A DNA stretch of 64,000 nt from Lineus longissimus (taxonomy: Eukaryota; Nemertea; Pilidiophora; Heteronemertea; Lineidae): positions 20,276,599 to 20,340,598 of the forward strand of contig NC_088309.1 of NCBI RefSeq assembly GCF_910592395.1, read 5' to 3'. Below the pieces are notes generated by a model, which searched no databases, was not told where the DNA came from, and worked only from the letters and a program-made list of their open reading frames with translations. A program made the position numbers and the translations under genes. Shown in pieces: positions 1 through 11,869 of the stretch; positions within the stretch are counted from its first letter, which is position 1, and the number at the start of each line of letters is the position of its first letter.

Positions 1-170
1 TACCGATAAGACGACACGATGCTACTGCTACCGATTAGCGATGTGACAAAGTTGTTACCGATACATCCAGCGCAACTGATACCGATAATGACGACCGACA
101 TTACTATGACTGGTAATAACAACCGGGCACAACTATAATTACCGGTGATGACGATCCGGCATTACTTTAA
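1..170. repeat. degenerate tandem repeat, unit about 34 bases
   Basis: Imperfect copies of a unit starting taccgat and containing a gacgaccgacatta-like core recur several times from the left edge of the window. Copies have diverged by substitutions and small indels. The array probably continues to the left of the window. No coding potential is seen in it. Confidence 0.45.
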
Positions 171-3100
171 CTGAAAATGACCTCAAACGATGCTATCCGT
201 CATTGGCATGAAGACCTCACCCAATCCATTTTCGACGGTAATGACCATGATTTTAGGGTTTGGGTCTGGGGTGTGAATTTGTTTGGTCCATTTTGCCTCA
301 ATCTCGCCTGTCTGCCACCGCCGTGGCTTCGCGGGTTATTGATAATTGGATCCCCAATTCCACACCAATGAAGATATCAGTCTCTAAACTGTCCAGCAAA
401 GTTTCCAGCAGAAACAGTTGTCATTCTTAATCAGTCCAGAAGCCATTCAGTTCCTTGTGACATATAAAAAAATATCAACAATATCGAGAGACGGCCCCTG
501 GCCCTGGCTATCCGAGATCAAGGAAACTAGCACCAATATCAAACTTACGTTTTTTTTAAACCGTGGACAAGACGTAAAATCTGTCTTACTATACAAGCTA
601 GCGAAACGTGGAGAACCTGGAAGCCAACTCCAGATTTTGCGCATCCTAAACCCCACATCTTAAGGAATCGCTCCTCCGATCCTGCACTCAAATGCTCTGA
701 TTGGGGGCCCTTGTTTTTTCGGCCAATACGGAGGAAATGTTAGGCATGTCTCAGGTGTTTGTTACACTCCGGACACAGTGGACCGGCTTTGCGCTGTCGC
801 CCGGAAGACGATCAGGATGACGAAATGGACAGCATAGGAGTCGAGGCCGGATATGTCTTGTTTCCTCAGGACTCTGTCTCTATTGTTGACTTATGGAGAA
901 GAACTGGGCGGGCTCGGAGAGAATTATTCAAGAACGAGCGCCATTCGTTGCAAACACAGTCAATATTTGAATGGACAAGGCTCAGGCGTGTCATGCATGT
1001 CATGAAAGACATTGTCACAACCATTCTCCAAGCGTCGTCAATGGTGATCGTTCCTAAAAAATCATTGATTTCTTGGTCCTCACAGTACGCCAGTGTTGAT
1101 TTAGCAGTTGTTTTGGCAAATACATGTTTTTTGGTGTTTCTGAAACCTGGAGCGCTGCTCAATAGGCGGCTAACAAGAAACTACGCAATTTACTGTTGTT
1201 GCCAACGTATGTGTACACTGAACTTGGGATGTGCGTCGGCCACATGTTGACTGTTGAAATGCCGTCCAGTGCCAGTTGGTGCGTTTTTCGCCGATTTGTG
1301 CAAAATTCAACATATCTCGAATGTTCAATGGTTGACCCTCTTTTTGGGGGATTTTTTTGTAGCGTAAGCACTGTCTTTCACGGGAGAATGGTTACTGTAA
1401 GAATTATCCAGGAAGAAATGTATAATATTTGGGGTTTTCCGTGATTGTCCGGCCCAATTGGCAATATTGCCATTTGGGATGGTCAGCAGAGCTAGGAGCA
1501 AATGGGACGCTTATGATTTATTCAAAGAAAATAAAATGCCCGATTTAACATCCTGCAGAATCAGGGGAATCGGGCGTTTCCAGTGATATACGACGCAAAT
1601 GGGTTGTCCTCATGCAATCACATTGGAAACGCTTTTTAAAATAAATATTACGTCCAGCTGTCAGGTCAGGGGCAGGTCATCATCGCGTACATTCGGGAAA
1701 AACTCCCAAACGAGACCCTCTGTGAGAGAATTTCAGCGGGTGCATGTAAAATTCGACAGACGGACCGAAGACCGGGAGATGCGTCACAACCAACTATTCG
1801 TCCCGCTATTCATTGATGAATGACGGTGAAAGATGCTCTCAACATTTTTTTGGAATATCCTAAATTCGGAAAGGTGACAGAGAAAAATTACCAGGGAATA
1901 TAATTTAATTTAGGGTCTAAGTAATTTACAGGATTTTTTAAATTGCCGCCGAAAAATTGCTCCGCACGTTTGCACCATCCGCCTGATAATATTAATGACG
2001 TAAGCAGACGATCCTCTGACCCACGACCACGAGGGGAGTTTTTCTGTTTCGAAACTTCTCCGGTTAATTATCTAATTTCACTTTATTTCGTGCATAAAGA
2101 CAACTTTTGATTGGTAAGTTCATAGATTAGGTATGTTAGCTCATCCATATTCCGATGTTTTTGCGTTTCATGCGTTATCGGTGAAATGATAAAGGAATTT
2201 TGTGCGATTGGCAAACATTTTGATGGCGGCGTTCCGGCCGCACGTGCGCGGCGATTTTTTTCATAAAAAAAAATACGATTCTGTGTTCTATGATACTCAC
2301 CAAAGTGCCGGAGCCAGGTATTCTTGTTCTGTGTGTAATTCTGCATCTGGCAAACTGAATTACGTGGAGATTTTTACCATTTTTGATGGTGAAAATCATG
2401 TTGAAACTGACCATTTCGAATACATGATTCGGCGTCCGTTTTGCATGCACTGCGAAGCATGCAGCACGTTTGGTGTGTGCATGAATAGCATGCATTGACT
2501 CTGTGGATGTGTGACATTTGATTTTCTCGGGAACAGGGCCTAGCAGGGGAGAATGGGGAAAAAGAACAGATTCTAGCGGGTGGGGGACTGCAGACGCTAC
2601 AGGAAGCGTGTTTTTCTCTTCAGGTTTGATATAAAAAGCAGTGTTCTAACCCCGAGTTTCCAGCATGTCTACTAGTACGTGGTAGGCCTATAGCCTACTC
2701 GCCTAGGGAAATAGACAACCTGCAAAAATAAATTGCGGCCATTTTGAAAAGACCCTGTTCACAGACAAGGTATACCTTGGCATAAAAGCAAAAAATATAC
2801 AAGCTTATTCAAGTCAATTTACTTGAGTTGAAGTGGTCTGTGTCTTCCGATTTTCATGATATTTTAAAAGCTTTTGGTGATGATTTGAACATTACTTTAA
2901 TGTCATTGTAGACTTACGCTGCCTGTGAAAAGGGTCTTTTCAGAATTCTTAAATTTATTTTCGCATACGGTCTATTTTGCCGGTAACTGAACTGTTCTAC
3001 TCTCTCCCCTGACTCCCTCACCCTAAAAGCCTGTGCCTGCCCCCAAAATGTTGGCCCAATTTGGCAGGAAGGGGGCTGTACTATAAATTGGAGGAAGCAG

Positions 3101-3998
3101 GAGCCAAATTGTCTCCCCTCAAGGGTCCGGACACCAAAAATGTTTTTTTCATGCAAACTTCGGGCAATTGTCAAACTGGCAGAGAGAGAATTGCTCTTGA
3201 ACCCCCCCCCCCCCCCTCCCATACCAGCGTGAATAAAGTTTGGCAATTTAATTGATTCAAAATTGGACTCCTGCCTCCTTCCCATGGGTCCCCAAAGACA
3301 GACTTTGTACACTACAGGGTAATGAAACTTTTCTAAGTGGTACCTTGAGGACATCTACAGTTGTGTGCAAAGACGACACTAGTTACAACTTAAATAACAT
3401 GAAGAAGTGTACCCATAGAGTTGATGGATATATATGGAGAAACTTCTGGATGTTGTACTTTATATTCAGCGTTCGCTCTGGACTAGGAGGGTTTATTCTT
3501 CAGAAAGTATTCCATCTTCTTTCAAGGGAGATGCTGAATTTTTTAGTGCCCCACCAATTTGGTTTATTGTCCTAGTGACTCCATCTTTGGCCATCTGGCT
3601 TCTGGATGTGATTGGTCAGATGCATTTTATTTTTAATATTCACCTTGTAACTTTGAATTGTTTTATTGCAGACCGCGTCATCATAAATGTTTTTCCTTGT
3701 GTGGCGAAAAGTGCTGAGCTATGGATTCACTTCACCTCAACGCCATCCCCAATTTCTAGGAAGGATCAATTCATATTGTGAACATTATAGAGGTAAAAAT
3801 TGTAAGTGTCCGTTTCCTTGTTGAAATATTCCACAGGCCTAAATTTCTGTGGGCTGCGAAAATGTACTCCCTACTTTAATGTTCTTTCAATAATACGCCA
3901 AGGCTGTGAGTTCCAGCCTCCTTACCATCATCTGTCTGCTGATGCCTTAAACAATATCGCAAAGAATGATATACATTCGAATTGCACTTTTTTGCAAG
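171..3998. other. no recognised gene; diverged sequence
   Basis: I see no protein family here. A 163-codon open frame on the plus strand (759-1250) and a 98-codon frame (2202-2498) have no recognisable motif, and no chain of compatible splice sites links them. A 15-base C run sits at 3202-3216. A stretch at 3434-3560 reads like coding sequence but has only a weak donor, and I could not join it in phase to the exon at 3999. The region may contain upstream exons of the gene that ends at 4990, or decayed mobile DNA. Confidence 0.4.
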
Positions 3999-4990
3999 GA
4001 CAGATTCCAAGGTCATGCCTGACCAGACCATGAAATCTGTGTTCTGTCCAAAGAGACTGAAAGAAGCAGGTGTTTTCCAGTTGCAAATGCAGAATGGGAA
4101 GAGACTTGGAGATGGTACTTTACCAGCAAGACAGGATCACATCCATGGCCAAACTAAGATGGTCAGTTGGTATGTGAGATTTTATTTCCATACTAATAGG
4201 ACAGGTACACAGCCCTTTGCTTGGCTATTACCCTATGGGACCCACCCCTGTCGCAGAAAATTATATTGTCCTATTCCTTGTTATCAACAAAATGGTTTAC
4301 TTCTGCAGGATCAACATTGAAGGCAAACAGGCAACAGAGCTGAAGAGAGCGACTGGCCAGGATGGTGCTGGCAAGCTGCGACAACGTGTACAACTGTTGG
4401 GGGAGAAACTGGAGCCAAGCATATCTGGTATGGTATTGCATAGGTTTTCATTCGCAACTCGGGAGAACTTTGTGAACCATATGACATGAATGTCTTCGCC
4501 CAAGTTGATGGAAAGACCATGCTCCTAATCCATTGTGGAACATATTTAGGTCACAATATATCTTCATTTCAAGTTTATGGAAAAACCATGCTCCTCATCC
4601 ATTGTGGAAGATAAGGTCACAATGCATCTTAATTTCTTCTGGTTCTTTCCCATACGTGGTTATTTGGACCCCATAGTAGGGAGTCCTGGGGATTCTGCTC
4701 CCTCGATTCAAAAGACTTTCTTCACTCCAGGTTCTCGATGCATAACCATATACCAGTAAGATGTTTGGGGAGTCTCAACTTGAGGGAATTTAGGTCTTTA
4801 CCTGTCCCAGGTTCTAGTTGACCATAAACCATGTAAGAAGGTCACAAACTAAGGGGAATTCATGTCGTCACATTCTGGGTCTGTTTGCTGTCGAAAATGA
4901 CAAAAAATAGTTTTATTTAATGAGAACTGTACTCCTTTTCCAGGCCGCGCTGTAGACCATCCATGTATAGTTGACCAGAGGGACGCGTAA
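3999..4990 (+). CDS. 3' exons of an unrecognised gene
   Basis: Three exons join in one reading frame: 3999-4169 (acceptor gcaag, donor ttg/gtatgt), 4309-4427 (acceptor ctgcag, donor g/gtatgg) and 4944-4990 (acceptor ttccag, stop TAA 4988-4990). The phases are 2, then 2, then 1, and they agree at both junctions. The peptide is about 112 residues, hydrophilic and lysine- and glutamine-rich, with pieces such as KSVFCPKRLKEAGVF, GKQATELKRATGQDG and LRQRVQLLGEKLEPS. No domain or family is recognised, and upstream exons were not found. Evidence that it is real: three consistent splice junctions and coding-like composition. An alternative is a transcribed non-coding RNA with chance frames. The intron at 4428-4943 contains a 72-base imperfect tandem duplication (about 4500-4630). 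Confidence 0.45.
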
Positions 4991-5380
4991 TGACGTTACG
5001 GAGCGGGAGCCGCAAGATTGGGGCAAGAGATGGCGTGGTAACCATGGACAGCGCCAAAGGGAGAGGTAAGAATGACAGAGAGAGGACAGTATCATACCAA
5101 CATTCTGACAGCAGACTTACACGCAAGGGTACGGCGGTCTTTGGAGCACCGTTTTCAGACTTGATGCAAATGGCTTGAGCAGAAGAACGAAGCTGGCAAT
5201 GCTGGCTTGGGACTGGTGTGCCGAAAAGAATCTCCCTGGAAAACGGTGGTCCTATTCCAGCTCCTTCATCTGATGGCACAGATGGAAAAGAGAAAAGCTA
5301 CCACACCATTGTCCTCCTGGTAATCAAGCCAAGATCAGTTCACCTGCTGAGAGTTGCAACTCCAACACCTGTTCCTTTAA

Positions 5381-5964
5381 CCCTTTAGCCCCTGCGGGTC
5401 TACAAATTTTTTTTCCAGCATCTCCTTGAAGATTTTCATGTATTCCTATAGTGTATAGGCTTGGCAAAAGTGATACCAAGAGTTGAAAATGAAGTACTAC
5501 AAGTGATATTTATTTTGAAGCTAACAATAGTACCTATGATATGATATCATAAATTTTTCATTTTAACCCCCTGGTATCGACAGCACTTACCCTCTCAGCA
5601 ATTTAGTGAAAATTCATAAAAAGGCTCTATAGTAAACAATAGAATCATAAGAAGTTCCTACCTAATCAAAAAATCCATAAAGAAACCCTAATGTACGATA
5701 ATCCAACATAATATCGATCGAAAAACAAACCCGGCAGTCTCCTGTGCATGAATACATGAATGGGGTCAGGAGGCTGACTCGCAACTCGCTATAGCCCTGT
5801 ATTACTTGGTAAAATGTACAGCAACCCACCTAGGAACGACTTTTATTATGAAGATTATACTCCAAGCATCGCCCTGCGGTGTTACTTTACTTCTCGGCTG
5901 CTTGGATATCGTAGGGCGGGAGTTTTAAACACTGGCGGCTATGGGCGGCACAGGAGCTAAAGGG
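5381..5964. mobile_element. piggyBac-like MITE
   Basis: A 584-base non-coding segment has inverted ends: it starts CCCTTTAGCCCCTGC and finishes in the reverse complement of CCCTTTAGCTCCTG. The left end is preceded by TTAA (5377-5380) and the right end is followed by TTCA (5965-5968), one change from TTAA. Ends beginning CCC/GGG beside a TTAA target are typical of piggyBac-type elements. There is no transposase, so it would be non-autonomous. The assignment rests on ends and target only. Confidence 0.6.
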
Positions 5965-5968
5965 TTCA

Positions 5969-7261
5969 TAGAAATTTTAACATTCTAAATAGTTGTTAGC
6001 CAGCAGTGTTGGCAAGTTCCTGGTGGATAAGGCTCAAGAGTGAACTGCAATCACCGTACGATGTCCTTGTGCATTTGACACCCCCCTGTTAGTAAGCCAG
6101 AGGCCTTTCATGGAGCTGTTTCTAAAAACTGTCTTTGTAGAAGTCATTAAAATCAAAAGAACTATTGTCTTATTTTCAGCACCTCGACGGGAAAACCACT
6201 GGTAATTGAAGCTGGTAGAGTGCTGTGACATCTCTCGTAAACAAGCTGGGTTATGGACAAGGATCACGTCAACCAAGTTCAAATGTCTTGAACACGATAG
6301 GGCCCCTTCCATTCTGACTGGAAAAGACATCTATCATCTGTGGTTTGTGCATGATCATTAGGGTATGCACAGTTTCTTTGCTGGGATAAATGGAAAGCAG
6401 CGGAATTCAACGATGGTGTGACAGCATTTCCTGTCCTTGCCAAGTACCTAAATATTTGATGACATCAATCCGTCGTATATTGCAATGTCCACAATCATTT
6501 TATTGTCATCTTTTAATGGCTGTTGTTAATTGGAAGTTTAAGATTGAATAGTAAAGCGTATTTGATGAGACCGGCATTTGGGATTAAAGTCCCTGTCCCT
6601 GATCGAGAGTGGCTCAATCATCAATTGCGTGCAGACCACTTGGCTTTACAGTGTGCCTGGGTTAAACTAGTGCAAGAGGAGATCATTGAAATCACTTGAC
6701 AGAAAACTGTGCTGAACATCTTTTTCCTTTGCTCACAGTCCTTATCATGATTTGAGCTTTGGTTTACCAGTTACATCCTCAGATGGAACATAACATGCAG
6801 GACATTGTGAACATGGAGAATATAAAGAAGAACTTAGTGCTCCGGAAAATACCTGAAGATTTACTTTTTAGCTCAGCGGGGGAGCTTATACGATACCGTG
6901 GCGTCAGCGGAGCACGTTTCGTCACCGCTCGGACAAGATGGCTAAAACTTGGTGTGATGGTAGCTTTGGGCAATATGCCTGGACATATTTTTCTTTTTCG
7001 CGATATGACCTACTTTCTGGCCTCCAGGCGGCCATCTTGGAAATTGCTTTTTTGCCTTTTTGAAGCTAATGGTTGTATGTAGAGTGACGAAATTTTTATG
7101 GTGGGTGTATCTAATAAGGTTAAATGACATATCACCCAGGTTTTTGATTTGACCTACAGGTTTTTCTGCCTTTGAGGGCAAATCTGCATACCAGTAATTA
7201 TATGCAGACTTAAGTTTTGCTTTGAAGCAATATCAGTGTTCAGGTCTTGTCTGCCTCGCTG
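5969..7261. other. no recognised gene
   Basis: No gene family is recognised. Short coding-like stretches occur (plus strand 6227-6360 and 6765-6900), but I could not place them in a consistent spliced model. A palindromic motif of the type TCTGCATA..TATGCAGA first appears near 7186 and recurs in the duplicated segment that follows. Confidence 0.35.
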
Positions 7262-8351
7262 ACATATCTGCATACCAGTAGTTATGTGCAGACTTGGCTC
7301 TTTCTTTGGAGCAGTACAGTTGTAAGATAAATCCTGTTTGTAATTTTATAAATTAGTTGCTCATTAAGGGCTTACGAAGGTTTTGATGCCTTGCTGGCAT
7401 ATCTGCATACTAGTATGTGCAGATTCATTTCTTGCTTTGAAGCAATATTGTTGCTACACTCCTAAAGCGGTGGCAATGTTCAGGTCTTTTCTGCCTCGCG
7501 GGCAAATCTGCATACCAGTAATTATGTGCAGACTTGGCTCTTCCTGAGATTGTAGGACTGGGTCCATTGAATGTAACAAAAATAATCGATGCCTATTTGC
7601 AAATGAAATGAAGAGTCTGCATTTTGGTGCAACTCCATATAACTGTCAGGTGATTTCGCTCTGAACTTGTGACACTCTGATTGGTCTGAAATAATCATAA
7701 TCCCGCCCCTCTGGGAAAATTTTGCAGCCAGATTGCACCATTTCCTGTTACCGTCTGAGAGATGGCGATGTCAGGGGCGCATGACGGTGGTTAAACCTAT
7801 TGCGAATGGGCAACACAATTGGGTGTAGGATATTCGGAAACCATTGCACACTCCTGAATCTGCGGTGGGTTGGTACCCCACGCTACGTAAGGAGTAGGTT
7901 GACGGGTAAAACTTGGTCCACGTGAATGGGTCGTGCCTTAAAAATGATGAGAAGTTGCGAATTGACGCCCTGTGAAGTGTCCCTCGACCAGCTAGTGCTA
8001 ATCCGGTCACTGTCTCCAGGTCACCATGCCTCGGTCAATGAGCGGGCGAAGCACCCAATGGCTCCGTCAGGAGTACATCGTCAACTTCAGCCCGTAGTCA
8101 AACCGGTACACGCACAAATATCTTAGTTGAGAGTGGGGGACATCAGTAAAGTGCTTCTCATCGGGGTAATACAGTACCACTGTATACAATGACCCCATTT
8201 TTTGTTGGATTCATTTCCACTGAGAAGTGGTCGATAATGAGAATTTCAGGCCAGTCTGATTATCACCAGTACAGAGGGCAATTATCTAATAGTTTTGTGG
8301 CTTTCCCTCAAACTGTATACTCTTTCATGTCAATTGTAAATTAGTGTTGCT
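7262..8351. repeat. 1.1 kb tandem duplication, copy 1
   Basis: This block is repeated at an offset of 1,120 bases with only scattered mismatches, so the duplication looks recent. It contains several copies of the palindromic motif TCTGCATACCAGTA..TATGTGCAGA (about 7265, 7396 and 7507). It also has a CCAAT-type box and a GC-rich box near 7678-7710 and a nested inverted repeat at 8154-8227. The short open frames inside are identical between copies and show no recognisable protein, so I do not call them genes. A structured non-coding transcript or a duplicated promoter/first exon is possible. Confidence 0.8.
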
Positions 8352-8381
8352 TGGTGGTGTTCAGGGTCTTTTTGTCGAACA

Positions 8382-9471
8382 GGCATATCTGCATACCAGT
8401 AGTTATGTGCAGACTTGGCTCTTTCTTTGGAGCAGTACAGTTGTAAGATAAATCCTGTTTGTAATTTTATAAATTAGTTGCTCATTAAGGGCTTACGAAG
8501 GTTTTGATGCCTTGCTGGCATATCTGCATACCAGTATGTGCAGATTCATTTCTTGCTTTGAAGCAATATTGTTGCTACACTCCTAAAGCGGTGGCAATGT
8601 TCAGGTCTTTTCTGCCTCGCAGGCAAATCTGCATACCAGTAATTATGTGCAGACTTGGCTCTTCCTGAGATTGTAAGACTGGGTCCATTGAATGCAACAA
8701 AAATAATCGATGCCTATTCACAAATGAAATGAAGAGTCTGCATTTGGTGCAACTCCATATAACTGTCAGGTGATTCCGCTCTGAACTTGTGACACTCTGA
8801 TTGGTCTGAAATAATCATTATCCCGCCCCTCTGGGAAAATTTTGCAGCCAGATTGCACCATTTCCTGTTACCGTCTGAGAGATGGCGATGTCAGGGGCGC
8901 ATGACGGTGGTTAAACCTATTGCGAATGGGCAACACAATTGGGTGTAGGATATTCGGAAACCATTGCACACTCCTGAATCTGCGGTGGGTTGGTACCCCA
9001 CGCTACGTAAGGAGTAGGTTGACGGGTAAAACTTGGTCCACGTGAATGGGTCGTGCCTTAAAAATGATGAGAAGTTGCGAATTGACGCCCTGTGAAGTGT
9101 CCCTCGACCAGCTAGTGCTAATCCGGTCACTGTCTCCAGGTCACCATGCCTCGGTCAATGAGCGGGCGAAGCACCCAATGGCTCCGTCAGGAGTACATCG
9201 TCAACTTCAGCCCGTAGTCAAACCGGTACACGCACAAATATCTTAGTTGAGAGTGGGGGACATCAGTAAAGTGCTTCTCATCGGGGTAATACAGTACCAC
9301 TGTATACAATGACCCCATTTTTTGTTGGATTCATTTCCACTGAGAAGTGGTCGATAATGAGAATTTCAGGCCAGTCTGATTATCACCAGTACAGAGGGCA
9401 ATTATCTAATAGTTATGTGGCTTTCCCTCAAACTGTATACTCTTTCATGTCGATTGTAAATTAGTGTTGCT
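8382..9471. repeat. 1.1 kb tandem duplication, copy 2
   Basis: This is the second copy of the preceding block, at an offset of 1,120 bases. Differences are single bases, for example near 8530, 8684 and 9414. About 30 bases separate the copies. The nested inverted repeat recurs at 9274-9347. Confidence 0.8.
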
Positions 9472-9564
9472 CGTTTTACCTCGCATCTCCTGGGCAGAGA
9501 GAACAATCGGGTTGAGGCCTGATGCTCCCTCTTGTTGGTCTTCGACTGGAGATCATAATCACTC

Positions 9565-9587
9565 GGGGGGGGGGGGGGGGGGGGGGG
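9565..9587 (+). repeat. poly-G run of 23 bases
   Basis: Uninterrupted run of G just after the second copy of the duplicated segment. Such runs are often mis-sized in assemblies. Confidence 0.9.
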
Positions 9588-10701
9588 TAATTCTGTGATT
9601 CTTTTTTATCACAAGCAGGCCCATTTAGGCTTACAACCTGTCATTGTTGTAAATTTCAATTAAGAATAAAATTGTAAACTATGCAAGTGCAATTTTATTT
9701 GCTTTAGTGTTTATGGCGTTACATTGTTAGATTCCAGCTGCAGAAGAAACTACGTAAATAAGCAGAAGAAATGCTTTCCTCTGAATAAACTAGTAATGCT
9801 AGCATTTCAAGAATCTACAGAGATGTCATCTTGAGAGTTGTTTCTCTCATGCCTGGAAAATGATGTCCTGTATTGCTCAAGCATAGATGTCATGGAATTT
9901 CACCACTTTAAAGTTTGGTTTGATTGATGGCATGACTGGGACAATGTCACAACCTGTAATGGACACTAATGAATCGGATTTGTTTTGGGGTGTGATGTGA
10001 AGATAGCTGTCTGACAATGTCCAAGGTGAAATTTAATCTTGACCCCCCCCTGGAATGCACATACTAAATTGTTAGCCCTCTGTTCGCCATGCTACAAACA
10101 GGTTGATAGGGACAATGTCACAACCTGTGGTAAGCCAATGCTCAGGCTGGTGTGGAGTAGGTTATGACATCGTCCCTTGGAGGGAAGTGAAGCCCTCAGT
10201 CCCTCTTAACAGTAGAAGAGCTGGTAAATCCAATTGCTTGGAGTGCTTAATTCTAATTATTAGCTTCAGATTAGTTCGACTCTGAAGTGGCAAGCAAAGC
10301 AATGGATTGCGGCAGAAAAATAAAGGAGTAGAGAACCGCTCTATCAAGGACACTCTTGGGACTGACAAGTGCTGTCCTAGAGGTGTCCTAATTAGAGAGG
10401 TCACATTTGATTAAAACTACATCTTTGGGACTTAAACTAGTGTTCTCAATAGAGAGATGTTTGCTGAGGTAGGTCCTCTGTCAAAAAGTCTTACCGCAAT
10501 TGCATTGAGGTAGGGCTAGGTTCCAGTCCATCATCAAAAGTTTTAAAATCTTTGTCCAATACATGAAGAAAATGAATGAAAAGGGTAGATCTGTCGAGGT
10601 TATTTGCAAGACTAGTAATACAGCTAAAGGGCCCCACCCCTGTATCTTATGTCATTGGCAATACCAAAAAATCTATTCATGAACAAGGCCTAAAAACATG
10701 A
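9588..10701. other. no recognised gene
   Basis: AT-rich sequence without a recognisable coding exon. A phrase, gggacaatgtcacaacctgt, occurs near 9938 and again near 10109, showing local duplication. Confidence 0.4.
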
Positions 10702-10808
10702 CTTTGGCGACAGTGGTGCTATCTAGCGGTAGAAAGTGGAACTGAGATTTTTGGACGAAATTTCAGTTCCATTTCCTGCCGCGAGACAGCGCCACCGTCG
10801 CCTAAGCC
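10702..10808. mobile_element. hairpin MITE, about 107 bases
   Basis: The two halves are nearly perfect reverse complements. The left half begins TTTGGCGACAGTGGTGC and the right half ends in the complement of TTAGGCGACGGTGGCGC, meeting at about 10750-10760. Most positions pair over roughly 47 bases. The compact palindrome with no coding capacity fits a small non-autonomous DNA transposon. No clear target-site duplication is seen. Confidence 0.6.
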
Positions 10809-11182
10809 AATTTCATACTAGGGTCCTGTATTTGATTGGTTTTCATGCCTTTGGAAGGTAATCAGTATCAAACTAAGGGACTTTGACAGAGATAATGACT
10901 TGCTTTAGTTGTCAAAACAGGTTCAGCACAGCCACAAGCCATCTTCTCCTCACATAAACAACTTTATCAGCCGAGCTAAAAACACGAAGTGTATAGAAAC
11001 CATTGGTTTTACCAGAAAATATGAGAATGCTTCTATCAAAATTTGTGATTTCTATAAAAGGAACTAAATTCAATCATTCTTTAAAATACGTGTAGTTTTA
11101 GTAGATCAGTATCAACAATTACATGTACATTTATAATCTATTGGAATGAATAAAAATTAACTAAGCAAATATACTGAGACTC

Positions 11183-11188
11183 TTTATT
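11183..11188 (-). terminator. putative MYBBP1A poly-A signal
   Basis: AATAAA on the minus strand (tttatt on plus), about 680 bases downstream of the MYBBP1A stop codon. It would give a 3' UTR of roughly 0.7 kb. This is inferred from motif and position only. Confidence 0.45.
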
Positions 11189-11869
11189 GACGTTTTCTGT
11201 GTTCTATTCATTGTTGTACAGCAACATTTTTAATATAATCAGTTGAGGTTAATGTTTGTTGATGTTAAAATCTGAGAAGCAGAGGATAAAAGGATAACTC
11301 TTAGTCAGATAAAACAATAGAGTACTTCACATTCATTTCTGAAGTCGTACCTTTGGTCATTTCTATAACGATAATATCAATGGCACCAAAATGTTCCCTC
11401 AATGAAACAAGTATTCTTGACTCATTCAAACCCCCAACAAGCACGGAACTAACTCCTCAATCCAATATAAAAAACTTTACTAGAGTTATAGTAAAACAAT
11501 GGGTACAATTGAAGGGGTCACTGCTCTATTACAGTAACCAACATTTTCCGTCAAATGGAGTTATTGGTATTCTTTTTGTTTGTCGAACTGCCCTCTATCT
11601 ACTGAAATTAAAAGCATTGCAGTACGTGGTACCAGTCATGATGGATTGAAAATGCTCACAAAAGCAAAAGGTCATAAACAGCAGTTCAGCTAAGAGCAAG
11701 ATCCAGGTAAGTGCAATCCCTATGCACTAGACTGCCAGTGAATGATGTCATTGGAACTAATTTTTTTACCTGATGCGACCTTGTAAGTGGAAAAAATTAA
11801 AGTTTTGGTGAAATGACCAAATTGTTGGTTACCGGGTTCTTGCAGGGACCCCTTCAATTAGTCAAAGAA

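Noticed and set aside
759-1250. 163-codon plus-strand open frame
   Set aside because: No recognisable motif, overlapping open frame on the other strand, and no splice partners. Composition does not look protein-coding.
2202-2498. 98-codon plus-strand frame with several Cys and a GC-rich ATGGCGGCG start
   Set aside because: The start context is attractive, but the peptide matches no family, an equally long frame lies antisense, and no exon chain could be built.
7771-8126. Identical open frames in both copies of the 1.1 kb duplication
   Set aside because: Identity follows from the DNA duplication itself, and the peptides show no motif. Not evidence of coding.
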